A stretch of 64,000 bases of DNA, from contig NZ_BNED01000005.1 in NCBI RefSeq assembly GCF_016755875.1, positions 2,955,001-3,019,000 of the forward strand, read 5' to 3'. The notes below the pieces were generated by a model. The model saw only the letters and a program-made list of their open reading frames with translations, made no database searches and was not told where the DNA came from. Position 1 is the stretch's first letter. Every line of letters starts with the position of its first letter. A program made the translations under genes and the position numbers. Shown piece after piece: positions 46,008-55,774 of the stretch. The DNA comes from Streptomyces spororaveus (GTDB lineage: Bacteria > Actinomycetota > Actinomycetes > Streptomycetales > Streptomycetaceae).

Positions 46008-46970
46008 CTAGGCCTCCGTCAGCGTCGTCAGCAGCGCGTCCGCCGCCGCGTACGGGTCCAGCTCGCCCACGGCCACCCGGGCGGCCAGCGCGTCGAGGTG
46101 CGCGTCGCCGTGCACGTCCGCCATCCGCGCCCGCAGCGCCGTCACCGCGATCGTCTCGACCTCACGGGCGGCCCGGGAGGCCCGCCGCTGGGCCAGCACG
46201 CCCCGCTCGTCCATCCAGGCCCGGTGCTTCTCCAGTGCCTCGACCAGCTCGTCGATGCCCTGACCGCGGGCCGCGACCGTCTTCACGATCGGCGGCCGCC
46301 AGTCGTCCCGGCCCCGGGCCTCGCCCAGACCCAGCATGTGGTTCAGCTCCCGGGCGGTGGCATCGGCACCGTCCCGGTCCGCCTTGTTGACCACGTACAC
46401 GTCGCCGATCTCCAGGATGCCCGCCTTCGCGGCCTGGATCCCGTCGCCCATCCCGGGGGCCAGCAGCACCACCGAGGTGTCGGCCTGCGAGGCGATCTCC
46501 ACCTCCGACTGCCCGACCCCGACCGTCTCGACCAGGATCACCTCGCAGCCGGCCGCGTCCAGCACCCGGATCGCCTGCGGGGCGGCCCAGGCCAGCCCGC
46601 CCAGGTGACCACGGGTGGCCATGGAGCGGATGTAGACCCCCGGGTCCGAGGCGTGGTCCGACATCCGCACCCGGTCGCCGAGCAGCGCCCCGCCCGAGAA
46701 GGGCGAGGACGGGTCCACGGCCAGGACGCCGACCCGCTTGCCGGCCTTGCGGTACGCGGACACGAGCGCCGAGGTCGAGGTCGACTTGCCGACGCCCGGC
46801 GACCCCGTCAGCCCCACCACGTACGCCCCGCCCGTCAGCGGGGCCAGCGCGGCCATCACCTCGCGCAGCTGCGGGGACGCCCCCTCGACCAGCGAGATCA
46901 GCCGGGCCACCGCTCTGGGCCGGCCCTCACGGGCCTGGGCCACCAGCTGGGGGACGTCCACCGCCGTCAT
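46008..46970 (-). CDS. meaB: MeaB-type GTPase chaperone of B12-dependent mutases
   Basis: This G3E-family GTPase loads and protects the cobalamin of methylmalonyl- or isobutyryl-CoA mutase. The 320-residue protein has Walker A GSPGVGKST at 56-64, AVDPSSPFSGGALLGDRVRM as the switch I-type region, ETVGVGQSE as the switch region, and NKAD as the base-recognition motif. The length is normal. It is downstream of the thiolase gene by 60 bases on the same strand. With icmA at 29-31 kb and the epimerase just upstream, it completes a B12-mutase gene set, though the mutases it serves could lie elsewhere. Confidence 0.92.
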   Translation of the reverse strand: MTAVDVPQLVAQAREGRPRAVARLISLVEGASPQLREVMAALAPLTGGAYVVGLTGSPGVGKSTSTSALVSAYRKAGKRVGVLAVDPSSPFSGGALLGDRVRMSDHASDPGVYIRSMATRGHLGGLAWAAPQAIRVLDAAGCEVILVETVGVGQSEVEIASQADTSVVLLAPGMGDGIQAAKAGILEIGDVYVVNKADRDGADATARELNHMLGLGEARGRDDWRPPIVKTVAARGQGIDELVEALEKHRAWMDERGVLAQRRASRAAREVETIAVTALRARMADVHGDAHLDALAARVAVGELDPYAAADALLTTLTEA

Positions 46971-47030
46971 ACGTGCTGCGCTCCTCGGTTCTCGTACGGG
47001 ATACGTGCGGGCCGCCGGGCCCTGGTACGG

Positions 47031-48230
47031 CTACTTGGCGACGCGGACGATCAGTGCGTCGCCCTGGCCGCCGCCGCCGCACAGCGCGGCCGCGCCGACG
47101 CCGCCGCCGCGGCGCTTGAGCTCCAGCGCCAGGTGCAGCACCACGCGGGCTCCGGACATGCCGATCGGGTGCCCCAGGGCGATGGCGCCACCGTTGACGT
47201 TCACCTTTTCCGGGGTCACGCCGAGGTCCTTCATTGACTGCACGGCGACCGCCGCGAAGGCCTCGTTGATCTCGATGAGGTCCAGGTCGGAGACCTCCAG
47301 GCCCTCCTTCTTCAGGGCGTGCAGGATCGCGTTCGACGGCTGCGACTGGAGCGAGTTGTCGGGGCCGGCCACGTTGCCGTGGGCGCCGATCTCGGCGATC
47401 CACTCCAGGCCGAGCTCCTCCGCCTTCGCCTTGCTCATCACGACCACGGCGGCGGCGCCGTCGCTGATCTGGGAGGAGGTGCCGGCGGTGATCGTGCCGT
47501 CCTTCGCGAAGGCCGGACGCAGCTTGCCGAGGGACTCCACGGTGGTCTCGGGGCGGATGCCCTCGTCGGTGGAGAAGATCACCGGGTCGCCCTTGCGCTG
47601 CGGGATCTCCACGGGGACGATCTCGGCCTCGAAGACGCCGTTCTTCTGCGCGGCCGCGGCCCGCTGGTGCGAGGCGGCGGCGAACTCGTCCTGCGGGGCC
47701 CGCTCGATGCCCAGGCGGGTGTTGTGCTTCTCCGTGGACTCGCCCATCGCGATGTTCTCGAAGGCGTCGGTGAGGCCGTCGTAGGCCATCGCGTCCAGCA
47801 TCTCGACGGCGCCGTACTTGAAGCCCTCACGCGACTTGGGCAGCAGGTGCGGGGCGTTGGTCATGGACTCCTGACCGCCCGCGACCACGATGTCGAACTC
47901 CCCGGCGCGGATCAGCTGGTCGGCCAGCGCGATCGCGTCCAGGCCCGAGAGGCACACCTTGTTGATCGTGAGCGCGGGCACGTTCATCGGGATGCCGGCC
48001 TTGACGGCCGCCTGGCGGGCGGGGATCTGGCCCGCGCCGGCCTGCAGCACCTGGCCCATGATCACGTACTGGACCTGGTCGCCGGAGATCCCGGCCCGCT
48101 CCAGCGCGGACTTGATGGCGAAGCCGCCGAGGTCGGCACCCGAGAAGGACTTCAGCGAGCCGAGCAGCCGCCCCATGGGCGTGCGGGCCCCGGCGACGAT
48201 CACAGAAGTGGTGTTGTTCGATCCGGACAT
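47031..48230 (-). CDS. Acetyl-CoA acetyltransferase (thiolase)
   Basis: The 399-residue protein catalyses acetoacetyl-CoA formation or cleavage. The catalytic cysteine is Cys93 in NKVCLSG. His354 in GHPIGMSG and Cys384 in [11 protein letters not shown] complete the active site. [15 protein letters not shown] is the thiolase loop. The biosynthetic direction is favoured by length and by the adjacent acyl-CoA genes, as in the ethylmalonyl-CoA pathway, but degradation is possible. It is divergent from the epimerase gene and upstream of meaB. Confidence 0.92.
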   Translation of the reverse strand: MSGSNNTTSVIVAGARTPMGRLLGSLKSFSGADLGGFAIKSALERAGISGDQVQYVIMGQVLQAGAGQIPARQAAVKAGIPMNVPALTINKVCLSGLDAIALADQLIRAGEFDIVVAGGQESMTNAPHLLPKSREGFKYGAVEMLDAMAYDGLTDAFENIAMGESTEKHNTRLGIERAPQDEFAAASHQRAAAAQKNGVFEAEIVPVEIPQRKGDPVIFSTDEGIRPETTVESLGKLRPAFAKDGTITAGTSSQISDGAAAVVVMSKAKAEELGLEWIAEIGAHGNVAGPDNSLQSQPSNAILHALKKEGLEVSDLDLIEINEAFAAVAVQSMKDLGVTPEKVNVNGGAIALGHPIGMSGARVVLHLALELKRRGGGVGAAALCGGGGQGDALIVRVAK

Positions 48231-48365
48231 GAGGCACAGCCCCTTGGATGAGGAGTGAACGAGGGTTTACGTGAATGTACTGGGCGGTACCGCAGCGGTC
48301 ACCGGGGTGCCGGTGTGATCGCGCGCACGTTGCGTGACGACCCCCTTCGGCGGTGCACTGTCACC

Positions 48366-48794
48366 ATGCTGACAAGAATCGACCACATCGGGATCGCCTG
48401 CTTCGACCTGGACAAGACTGTCGAGTTCTACCGTGCCACGTACGGCTTCGAGGTGTTCCACTCCGAGGTCAACGAGGAGCAGGGTGTCCGCGAGGCCATG
48501 TTGAAGATCAACGAGACCTCCGACGGCGGCGCCTCGTACCTCCAGCTCCTGGAGCCCACCCGCGAGGACTCCGCCGTCGGCAAATGGCTGGCCAAGAACG
48601 GCGAGGGCGTCCACCACATCGCCTTCGGCACCGAGGACGTCCAGGGCGACTCCGAGGCCATCCGCGGCAAGGGCGTCCGCGTCCTCTACGACCAGCCCCG
48701 CACCGGCTCCATGGGCTCTTCCATCACCTTCCTGCACCCCAAGGACTGCCACGGCGTTCTCACCGAACTGGTCACCTCGAACCCCGAGCACTGA
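48366..48794 (+). CDS. mce: Methylmalonyl-CoA epimerase
   Basis: This VOC-fold metalloenzyme interconverts the 2R and 2S forms of methylmalonyl- and ethylmalonyl-CoA. The 142-residue protein has the metal ligands expected of the family: His7 (RIDHIGIA), an acidic residue in SYLQLLEP, a His in GVHHIAFG and Glu in TELV near the C terminus. The start ATG at 48366 is well placed for the fold, though no ribosome site is evident. It is divergent from the thiolase and lies just before scy. Confidence 0.92.
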   Translation: MLTRIDHIGIACFDLDKTVEFYRATYGFEVFHSEVNEEQGVREAMLKINETSDGGASYLQLLEPTREDSAVGKWLAKNGEGVHHIAFGTEDVQGDSEAIRGKGVRVLYDQPRTGSMGSSITFLHPKDCHGVLTELVTSNPEH

Positions 48795-48985
48795 CGGACC
48801 ACTGATGGCCCGATTCCCCGGCCGGTAGAGTGGCCATGGCTCGGCCGGGGTTCGGTGCGGAGACGGGGTCGGGGCCTGTGACCCCTGCCCCGGTATCTGA
48901 CACCATTCCCCCGGGGGCGTCGTTCAGCGGGCGAGCGATGCTCATGGGAGTGAGCTTGCGACCAGGGGACGGATGGGACCGCGCT

Positions 48986-51900
48986 GTGCGGGGCTACGAA
49001 AGCCAGGAGAGCCATCAGGCCGAGGCCGACCATCTCTCGCGCTTCGAGGCCGAGATGGAGCGGCTGAAGAAGGAGCGCGGGAAGGCCGTCCAGCACGCCG
49101 AGGACCTGGGATACCAGGTGGAGGTGCTGCGCGCCAAGCTTCACGAGGTACGGCGCGCTCTGGCGTCCCGCCCCGCCTACGACGGCGCGGACATGGGGTA
49201 CCAGGCGGAGCAGCTGCTCCGTAACGCCCAGGTCCAGGCGGACCAGATGCGCTCGGACGCCGAGCGCGAGCTTCGTGACGCCCGGGCCCAGACCCAGCGC
49301 ATCCTGCAGGAGCACGCCGAGCACCAGGCGCGCCTGCAGGCCGAGCTGCACGCCGAGGCCGTCAACCGCCGCCAGCGCCTGGACCAGGAGCTGGGCGAGC
49401 GGCGGCAGACCGTCGAGGCCCACGTCAACGAGAACGTGGCCTGGGCCGAGCAGTTGCGCGCCCGTACGGAGGCGCAGGCCCGCCGGCTCATGGAGGAGTC
49501 CCGCGCCGAGGCGGAGCAGTCCCTGAACGCCGCCCGCGCCGAGGCCGCCCGGGTCGCCGAGGAGACCCGGCGCCGGATGGCCGCGGACGCGGAAGCCGCC
49601 CGCGCCGAGGCCGAGGCCACGCTGCTGCGCGCCCGCAAGGAGGCCGAGCGGCTGCTGACCGCCGCCTCCTCGCAGGCCCAGGAGGCCAGCGAGCACGCGG
49701 AGCGGCTGCGCTCCACCACCACCGCCGAGGCCGAGCACACCCGCCAGCAGACGCTGGACCTGGGCCGGCTGGCCGAATCCCGGGTGCAGGAAGCCGATGC
49801 GGCGCTGCGCGAGGCCCGTGCCGAGGCGGAGAAGGTCCTCGCGGAGGCCAAGGAGAGCGCCACCCGGCAGCTGGCGTCGGCGGAATCCGTCAACGAGCAG
49901 CGCACCCGCACGGCCAAGGAGCAGGTCGCCCGGCTGGTCGGCGAGGCCACCAAGGAGGCCGAGGCCCTCAAGGCGGAGGCCGAGCAGGCCCTGGCCGACG
50001 CCCGCGCGGACGCCGAGCGGCAGCGCACCGTGGCCGGCGAGCAGGCCCGTACGGCCGCGGCCGAGGACATGGCGGCGCAGCTGGCGAAGGCCGCCCGCAC
50101 CGCCGAGGACGTACTGAACAAGGCCTCGGAGGACGCCCGGGCCACCACCCGGGCCGCGTCCGAGGAGGCCGAGCGGATCCGCCGCGAGGCCGAGACCGAG
50201 GCCGACCGGCTGCGCCTGCAGGCGGCGGCCACGGCCGACGAGCTCAAGGGCGCCGCGAAGGACGACACCGAGGAGTACCGGGCCCGCACGGTCGAGCTCC
50301 AGTCGGAGGCCCGGCGGCTGCGCGGCGAGGCCGAGCAGCTGCGCGCCGAGGCCGTCGCCGAGGGCGAGCGGATCCGCGGCGAGGCCCGCCGCGAGGCCGT
50401 CCAGCAGATCGAGGAGGCGGCCCGGACCGCCGAGGAGCTGCTCGGCAAGGCCAAGTCGGACGCCGACGAGCTGCGCGGCGGCGCGACCGCCGAGAGCGAG
50501 CGGGTGCGCGCCGAGGCCGTGGAGCGGGCCGGCACGCTGCGCAAGCAGGCCGAGGAGACGCTGGAGCGGACCCGCGCCGAGGCCGAGCGCCTGCGCGCCG
50601 AGGCCGAGGAGCAGGCCGAAGCCGTACGGGCCGAGGCGGACGCGGCGGCCCTCGCCCGGCGCCAGGAGACCGAGCAGGCGCTGGCCGCCAAGCGCGCGGA
50701 GGCCGACGAGGAGCTCGTACGGCTGCACACGGAGGCCGAGACCCGGCTGGCGACGGCCGAGCAGACGCTGCGCGACGCCCGCGGAGCGGCGGAGAACATC
50801 CGCCGGGAGACCACGGAGGAGAACGACCGGCTGCGCGCCGAGTCGGCGGAGCGGATCCGCACCCTGCAGACGCAGTCGGAGGCCGAGGCCGACCAGCTGC
50901 GCACCGACGCGGCGCAGGACGCCGGCCGGGTGCGCGCGGAGGCCGAGCAGTCCGCCGTGCGGTTGCGCGGCGAGGCCGAGGCGGAGGCGGAGCGGGTGCG
51001 CTCCGAGGCCCAGGAGACCGCGGACCGGCTGCGCGCGGAGGCGAAGGCCGCCGCCGAGCGGGTCGCCGAGGAGGCCGCGGAGGCGCTGGCCGCCGCGCAG
51101 GAGGAGGCCGCCCGGCGCCGCCGGGAGTCCGAGGAGACCCTGGCTTCGGCGCGGACCGACGCGGACAGCGAGCGGGCCCAGGCCCGCGAGCAGAGCGAGG
51201 AACTGCTGGCGCAGGCCCGCAAGCGCTCCGAGGAGGCGCAGGCCGAGGCGGTCTGGCTGACCGAGGAGGCCGAGCGGCGCGCGTCGGAGGTCGTGTCGGC
51301 GGCCGAGGCCACCGCGCAGCAGGTGCGGGACTCCGTGGCCGGGCTGCACGAGCAGGCCGAGGAGGAGGTCTCCGGGCTGCGCAGCGCCGCCGAGCACGCG
51401 GCGGAGCGTACGAAGACGGAGGCCGAGGAAGAGGCGGCCCGGGTCCGTTCGGACGCCTACGCGGAGCGGGAGCGGGCCACCGAGGACGCCAACCGGATCC
51501 GCGGCGAGGCGCGGGCCGAGACGGACGCTGCGAAGGCGCTGGCGGAGCGTACGGTCGGCGAGGCGATCGCCGAGGCGGAGCAGCTGCGCGCCGACACCGC
51601 CGAGTACGCGCAGCGGGTGCGCACGGAGGCCACGGACGCGCTGGCCTCCTCCGAGCGGGACGCGGCCCGGACCCGGGCGGACGCCCGGGAGGACGCGAAC
51701 CGCATCCGCGGCGAGGCGGCGGAGTCCCTGGAGGCCTCCCGCGCCGAGGGCGCGCGGATCACGGCCGAGGCGACGGCGGAGGCCGAGCGGCTCACCGAGG
51801 AGACCCGCGCCGCGAACGCGGCCACCGTCGGCGAGGCCGAGGCGGAGGCCGGGCGGATCACCGCCGAGGCGGCCGAGGCCGCCGAGGCCACCCGTACCGA

Positions 51901-53542
51901 GGCCGCGAACGTCCTGGACGAGGCACGGGCCGAGGGCAACCGGCTGCGTACCGAGGCCGCGGAGCAGGCAGACCGGCTCATCACCGAGGCCTCGGCGGAG
52001 GCGGACCGGCTCACCGAGGAGACCCGCGCCGCGAACGCGGCCACCGTGGGCGAGGCGACGGTGGAGGCCGAGCGGCTCACCACTGCGGCGGCCCGGCTCA
52101 AGGCGCAGGCGGCCGAGACCCTGGCGAGCGCCGAGCGCGACGCCGCACGGATCATGGTCGACTCGCGTGCCGAGGGCGACCGGCTGATCGACGAGACCCG
52201 TGTGGCCAACGAGGCCACCGTCGGCGAGGCCGCGGCGGAGGCCGACCGGGTCCGCGCCGAGGCGGCCCTGGTGCTGGAAGAGGCCCGTGCGGAGGGCGGC
52301 CGGATCATCGGCGAGGCCACCGCGGAGGCGGACCGGGTCACGGTCGCGGCGAACGAGACCCTGGCGGCCGCCGAGCGCGACGCCGAGCAGACGCTGGACG
52401 AGGCGCGCGCCGAGGCGAACCGGCTGCGCACCGAGGCGGCCGAGCAGGCGGACCGGCTCGTCACGGAGGCCGTGTCCGAGACGGAGAAGCTCACCGAGCA
52501 GACCCGCAAGGACAACGAGCGCACGGTCGGTGAGGCGGCCGCCGAGGCCGAGCGGCTGCGCGCGGACGCGTCGGAGGCGCTGTCCTCGGCGCAGGAGCAC
52601 GCGACCCGTACCCGGTCGGAGGCCGAGCGGGTCAAGGCCCAGGCCGCGGCCGAGGCCGAGCGCATCCGCGGGGAGGCCCGTACGGAGTCCGAGCGGCTGC
52701 TGGACGAGGCCCGCGAGGCGGCCAACAAGCGCCGCAGCGAGGCCGCGGAGCAGGTCGACCGGCTCATCACGGAGGCCTCGGCGGAAGCCGAGAAGCTCAC
52801 GGCCGAGGCGCAGAAGCAGGCCCTCGCCGCCACCACGGCGGCCGAGGAGCAGGCCGACGCGATGGTCGACGCGGCCCGCAAGGAGGCCGTGCGGATCACC
52901 TCCGAGGCCACCGTCGAGGGCAACTCCATGGTGGAGAAGGCCCGTACGGACGCGGACGAGCTGCTGGTCGGCGCGCGCACGGACGCGGCCGCCATAAGAG
53001 AGCGGGCGGAGGAGCTGCGCGGCCGCGTCGAGGGCGAGGTCGAGGAGCTGCACGAGCGGGCCCGCCGGGAGTCGGCCGAGCAGATGAAGTCGGCCGGCGA
53101 GCGCGTGGACAAGCTGGTGCGCGCGGCGACGGAGCAGAGCGTCGAGGCCGAGGCGAAGGCCAAGGAGCTGGTGTCGGACGCGAGCAGCGAGGCGAGCAAG
53201 GTGCGCATCGCGGCGGTCCGCAAGGCGGAGGCGCTGCTCAAGGAGGCCGAGCAGAAGAAGGCGGAGCTGGCCCGGGAGGCCGAGAGCGCGCTCGCGCAGG
53301 CCAAGTCGGAGGCCGAGCAGATCGTCGAGGAGGGGCGCCGTGAGCTGGAGGTCCTGGTGCGCCGTCGCGAGGACATTCAGGCGGAGATCTCCCGTGTCCA
53401 GGACGTTCTTGAGGCGTTGGAATCATTCGAGGCGCCTTCGGGCGGCGGCAAGCCGGCGATCGGCGGCCAGGGTGCGGGGGGCGTGAAGGCAGGCGTGACC
53501 GCGGGATCCACTCGTTCGGGTGGCAAGGCGTCGGAGGGGTAG
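48986..53542 (+). CDS. scy: Scy, giant coiled-coil polarity protein
   Basis: Scy organises the tip-growth assembly of Streptomyces hyphae together with DivIVA and FilP. From the GTG at 48986 the protein is about 1518 residues, longer than the roughly 1330 I recall for S. coelicolor. The N terminus (SRFEAEMERLKKER, LGYQVEVLRAKLHEVRR) is the conserved DivIVA-like segment. From about residue 75 to 1470 it is an unbroken coiled coil of Ala/Glu/Arg-rich units such as EAERLRAEAEE and TVGEAEAEA. It ends in a Gly/Ser-rich tail. The start is uncertain: the frame is open to 48830, with an ATG at 48836 close to a TAGAGT element. filP follows after 195 bases. Confidence 0.93.
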   Translation: MRGYESQESHQAEADHLSRFEAEMERLKKERGKAVQHAEDLGYQVEVLRAKLHEVRRALASRPAYDGADMGYQAEQLLRNAQVQADQMRSDAERELRDARAQTQRILQEHAEHQARLQAELHAEAVNRRQRLDQELGERRQTVEAHVNENVAWAEQLRARTEAQARRLMEESRAEAEQSLNAARAEAARVAEETRRRMAADAEAARAEAEATLLRARKEAERLLTAASSQAQEASEHAERLRSTTTAEAEHTRQQTLDLGRLAESRVQEADAALREARAEAEKVLAEAKESATRQLASAESVNEQRTRTAKEQVARLVGEATKEAEALKAEAEQALADARADAERQRTVAGEQARTAAAEDMAAQLAKAARTAEDVLNKASEDARATTRAASEEAERIRREAETEADRLRLQAAATADELKGAAKDDTEEYRARTVELQSEARRLRGEAEQLRAEAVAEGERIRGEARREAVQQIEEAARTAEELLGKAKSDADELRGGATAESERVRAEAVERAGTLRKQAEETLERTRAEAERLRAEAEEQAEAVRAEADAAALARRQETEQALAAKRAEADEELVRLHTEAETRLATAEQTLRDARGAAENIRRETTEENDRLRAESAERIRTLQTQSEAEADQLRTDAAQDAGRVRAEAEQSAVRLRGEAEAEAERVRSEAQETADRLRAEAKAAAERVAEEAAEALAAAQEEAARRRRESEETLASARTDADSERAQAREQSEELLAQARKRSEEAQAEAVWLTEEAERRASEVVSAAEATAQQVRDSVAGLHEQAEEEVSGLRSAAEHAAERTKTEAEEEAARVRSDAYAERERATEDANRIRGEARAETDAAKALAERTVGEAIAEAEQLRADTAEYAQRVRTEATDALASSERDAARTRADAREDANRIRGEAAESLEASRAEGARITAEATAEAERLTEETRAANAATVGEAEAEAGRITAEAAEAAEATRTEAANVLDEARAEGNRLRTEAAEQADRLITEASAEADRLTEETRAANAATVGEATVEAERLTTAAARLKAQAAETLASAERDAARIMVDSRAEGDRLIDETRVANEATVGEAAAEADRVRAEAALVLEEARAEGGRIIGEATAEADRVTVAANETLAAAERDAEQTLDEARAEANRLRTEAAEQADRLVTEAVSETEKLTEQTRKDNERTVGEAAAEAERLRADASEALSSAQEHATRTRSEAERVKAQAAAEAERIRGEARTESERLLDEAREAANKRRSEAAEQVDRLITEASAEAEKLTAEAQKQALAATTAAEEQADAMVDAARKEAVRITSEATVEGNSMVEKARTDADELLVGARTDAAAIRERAEELRGRVEGEVEELHERARRESAEQMKSAGERVDKLVRAATEQSVEAEAKAKELVSDASSEASKVRIAAVRKAEALLKEAEQKKAELAREAESALAQAKSEAEQIVEEGRRELEVLVRRREDIQAEISRVQDVLEALESFEAPSGGGKPAIGGQGAGGVKAGVTAGSTRSGGKASEG
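51788..52047 (+). repeat. Identical 41-bp direct repeats 219 bp apart within scy
   Basis: The same sequence, beginning cggctcaccgaggagacccg and encoding RLTEETRAANAATVG, occurs at 51788-51828 and 52007-52047. The offset is 73 codons. A diverged third copy (RLIDETRVANEATVG) lies 58 codons further on. This points to recent in-frame duplication of coiled-coil segments. Confidence 0.85.
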
Positions 53543-53737
53543 CCAAACGCTCCGGAGTGTGTGCACCTGATGAAGGTTCAGGCGAACGGGTGACAAGCAT
53601 TCTGCCGCCCTGCCACTCAAAAGGGGTGTCATTGTCCAGATCAAACGCGGATTGACTCGATGACACGCCGTCTGGGCGCCTAGGATTCCTCTAACACCTC
53701 ACGTAGCACCTCATCGGTCTCATTCGACAGGAACCCC

Positions 53738-54676
53738 ATGAGCGACACTTCCTCCCCCTTCGGCTTCGAGCTCGTGCGGCGTGGTTACGACCGTGGTCAG
53801 GTGGACGACCGCATTACCAAGCTGGTCTCCGACCGCGACAGCGCCCTTGGACGTATCAACTCTCTGGAAAAGCGGATCGAGGAGTTGCACCTCGAAACGC
53901 AGAACGCCCAGGCCCAGGTGAACGACGCCGAGCCGTCGTACGCCGGCCTCGGCGCCCGGGTCGAGAAGATCCTGCGGCTGGCCGAGGAGGAGGCGAAGGA
54001 CCTGCGCGAGGAGGCCCGTCGCGCGGCCGAGCAGCACCGTGAGCTCGCCGAGTCGGCCGCCCAGCAGGTGCGCAACGACGCCGAGTCGTTCGCCGCCGAC
54101 CGGAAGTCGAAGGCGGAGGACGAGGGCGTCCGCATTGTCGAGAAGGCCAAGGGTGACGCCTCCACCCTGCGCGCCGAGGCCCAGAAGGACGCGGCCTCCA
54201 AGCGCGAGGAGGCCGACGCCCTCTTCGAGGAGACCCGCGCGAAGGCCGCTCAGGCCGCCGCGGACTTCGAGACCAACCTGGCCAAGCGCCGTGAGCAGTC
54301 CGAGCGCGACCTGGCCTCCCGTCAGGCCAAGGCCGAGAAGCGCCTCGCGGAGATCGAGCACCGCGCCGAGCAGCTGCGCCTGGAGGCCGAGAAGCTGCGT
54401 ACGGACGCGGAGCGCCGGGCGCGTCAGACCGTGGAGACCGCGCAGCGCCAGGCCGAGGACATCGTGGCCGACGCCAACGCCAAGGCGGACCGCATCCGCA
54501 GCGAGTCCGAGCGCGAGCTGGCGGCGCTCACCAACCGCCGCGACTCGATCAACGCGCAGCTGACCAACGTCCGCGAGATGCTGGCGACGCTCACCGGTGC
54601 GGCCGTCGCTGCGGCCAACCCGATCGTGGACGACGAGCCCGTCACCCGCGGCGTCCCGGCGCAGCAGAGCCGCTGA
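53738..54676 (+). CDS. filP: FilP, intermediate filament-like coiled-coil protein
   Basis: FilP forms a cytoskeletal network behind hyphal tips that stiffens the hypha and works with Scy and DivIVA. The 312-residue protein has a short N-terminal head (FGFELVRRGYDRGQVDDRI, a DivIVA-like motif) and a first coiled coil (about 20-60). A break follows (NDAEPSYAGLGARVEKIL at 67-84), then a long coiled coil to about residue 285 and a disordered tail. Length and layout agree with FilP of other streptomycetes. The 195-base gap after scy is less GC-rich and probably carries a separate promoter. Confidence 0.95.
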   Translation: MSDTSSPFGFELVRRGYDRGQVDDRITKLVSDRDSALGRINSLEKRIEELHLETQNAQAQVNDAEPSYAGLGARVEKILRLAEEEAKDLREEARRAAEQHRELAESAAQQVRNDAESFAADRKSKAEDEGVRIVEKAKGDASTLRAEAQKDAASKREEADALFEETRAKAAQAAADFETNLAKRREQSERDLASRQAKAEKRLAEIEHRAEQLRLEAEKLRTDAERRARQTVETAQRQAEDIVADANAKADRIRSESERELAALTNRRDSINAQLTNVREMLATLTGAAVAAANPIVDDEPVTRGVPAQQSR

Positions 54677-54766
54677 TCGCCCACGGGCAGAGCACGGCAC
54701 CGGGCATCCGCCCGATCGAGGGCCCTATGTCACCCGTTTGAGGTGGCGTAGGGCCCTCGGGCGTTC

Positions 54767-54772
54767 TAGCGT
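54767..54772 (+). promoter_or_regulatory. -10 element of a leaderless ABC transporter promoter
   Basis: TAGCGT lies six bases before the ATG at 54779, with no ribosome site between, so transcription probably starts at the first codon. No well-spaced -35 was seen. Confidence 0.5.
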
Positions 54773-54778
54773 GGCCGC

Positions 54779-55774
54779 ATGATCGAGCTTGAGGGCCTTA
54801 CCAAACGATTCGGTACGACGACCGCCGTGGACCACCTCAGCTTCCAGGTCCGACCGGGAGTCGTGACCGGCTTCCTGGGCCCGAACGGCGCGGGCAAGTC
54901 CACGACGATGCGCATGATGCTCGACCTCGACAACCCGACCAGCGGCACGGTCCGGGTGTACGGGAAGCACTACCGCGACCTGGCGGAGCCTCTGAAGCAC
55001 GTCGGGGCGCTGCTGGACGCGAAGGCCATGCACGGTGGCCGGAGTGCGTACAACAACCTTCTCTGCCTGGCCCAGTCGAACCGCATCCCGCGGCAGCGGG
55101 TCGACGAGGTGCTGGATCTGGTCGGTCTGACCGCCGTGGCGAAGAAGAAGTCCAAAGGATTTTCGCTCGGAATGAGCCAACGGCTGGGAATCGCCTCCGC
55201 ATTGCTGGGCGATCCGGAAATCCTGATGTTCGACGAACCGGTCAACGGCCTGGATCCGGAAGGAATTCTCTGGATCCGCAATCTGATGAAGGGCCTCGCG
55301 GCGGAGGGGAGGACGATCTTCGTCTCGTCCCATCTGATGAGCGAAATGGCACTGACCGCAGATCATCTGGTCGTCATCGGACGGGGAAAGCTGCTGGCAG
55401 ACCTGCCGATGGCCGATTTCATCCAGCAGAACTCGCGCAGCTACGTGCGGCTGCGCTCCCCGCAGCAGGAGCGGCTGAAGGACATCCTGCACGAGGCCGG
55501 GATCAACGCCGTGAGCGTTCCGGCCACCGGGACCCTGGAGATCGACGACATGAGCGCGGAACAGCTCGGCGAGCTGGCCGCCCAGCACCAGATCGTGCTG
55601 CACGAACTCAGCCCGCAACGGGCTTCACTGGAGGAAGCGTTCATGCGCATGACGGCGGACTCGGTCCAGTACCACGCCCACGCACCGGGCATGGCCGCCG
55701 ACAACCCGGCCCGGCCGGCCGACGTCCCCGCCTGGGGCGCCGGCTTCGAGGCGACCCGCAAGGGCGGTGAGTGA
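54779..55774 (+). CDS. ABC transporter ATP-binding protein (exporter type), pair 1
   Basis: The 331-residue ATPase has Walker A GPNGAGKST, signature FSLGMSQRLGIA, Walker B LMFDEPVNGLDPEG and the switch His in FVSSHLMSEM. The C-terminal 110 residues form the extra domain of DrrA/CcmA-type drug and lantibiotic exporters, ending in an Ala/Pro-rich tail. Its stop overlaps the permease start. The second pair, at 56707-58673, is so similar in order and sequence that the two arose by duplication. The substrate is unknown. Confidence 0.92.
   Translation: MIELEGLTKRFGTTTAVDHLSFQVRPGVVTGFLGPNGAGKSTTMRMMLDLDNPTSGTVRVYGKHYRDLAEPLKHVGALLDAKAMHGGRSAYNNLLCLAQSNRIPRQRVDEVLDLVGLTAVAKKKSKGFSLGMSQRLGIASALLGDPEILMFDEPVNGLDPEGILWIRNLMKGLAAEGRTIFVSSHLMSEMALTADHLVVIGRGKLLADLPMADFIQQNSRSYVRLRSPQQERLKDILHEAGINAVSVPATGTLEIDDMSAEQLGELAAQHQIVLHELSPQRASLEEAFMRMTADSVQYHAHAPGMAADNPARPADVPAWGAGFEATRKGGE

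Noticed and set aside
48836..48985. Longer Scy N terminus starting at ATG 48836
   Set aside because: Not fully excluded, but the TAGAGT element is only four bases away, the extra 50 residues are Pro/Gly-rich and unlike the Scy start, and the conserved sequence begins at 48986.
48686..53053. 1455-residue open frame on the strand opposite scy
   Set aside because: It is the mirror of a GC-rich Ala/Glu/Arg repeat. Its Leu/Gly/Arg composition, lack of a ribosome site and complete overlap with the well-supported scy gene mark it as a shadow.
53652..53686. filP promoter TTGACT ... TAGGAT
   Set aside because: Both hexamers look good, but the spacer is 23 bases, too long for a standard housekeeping promoter.
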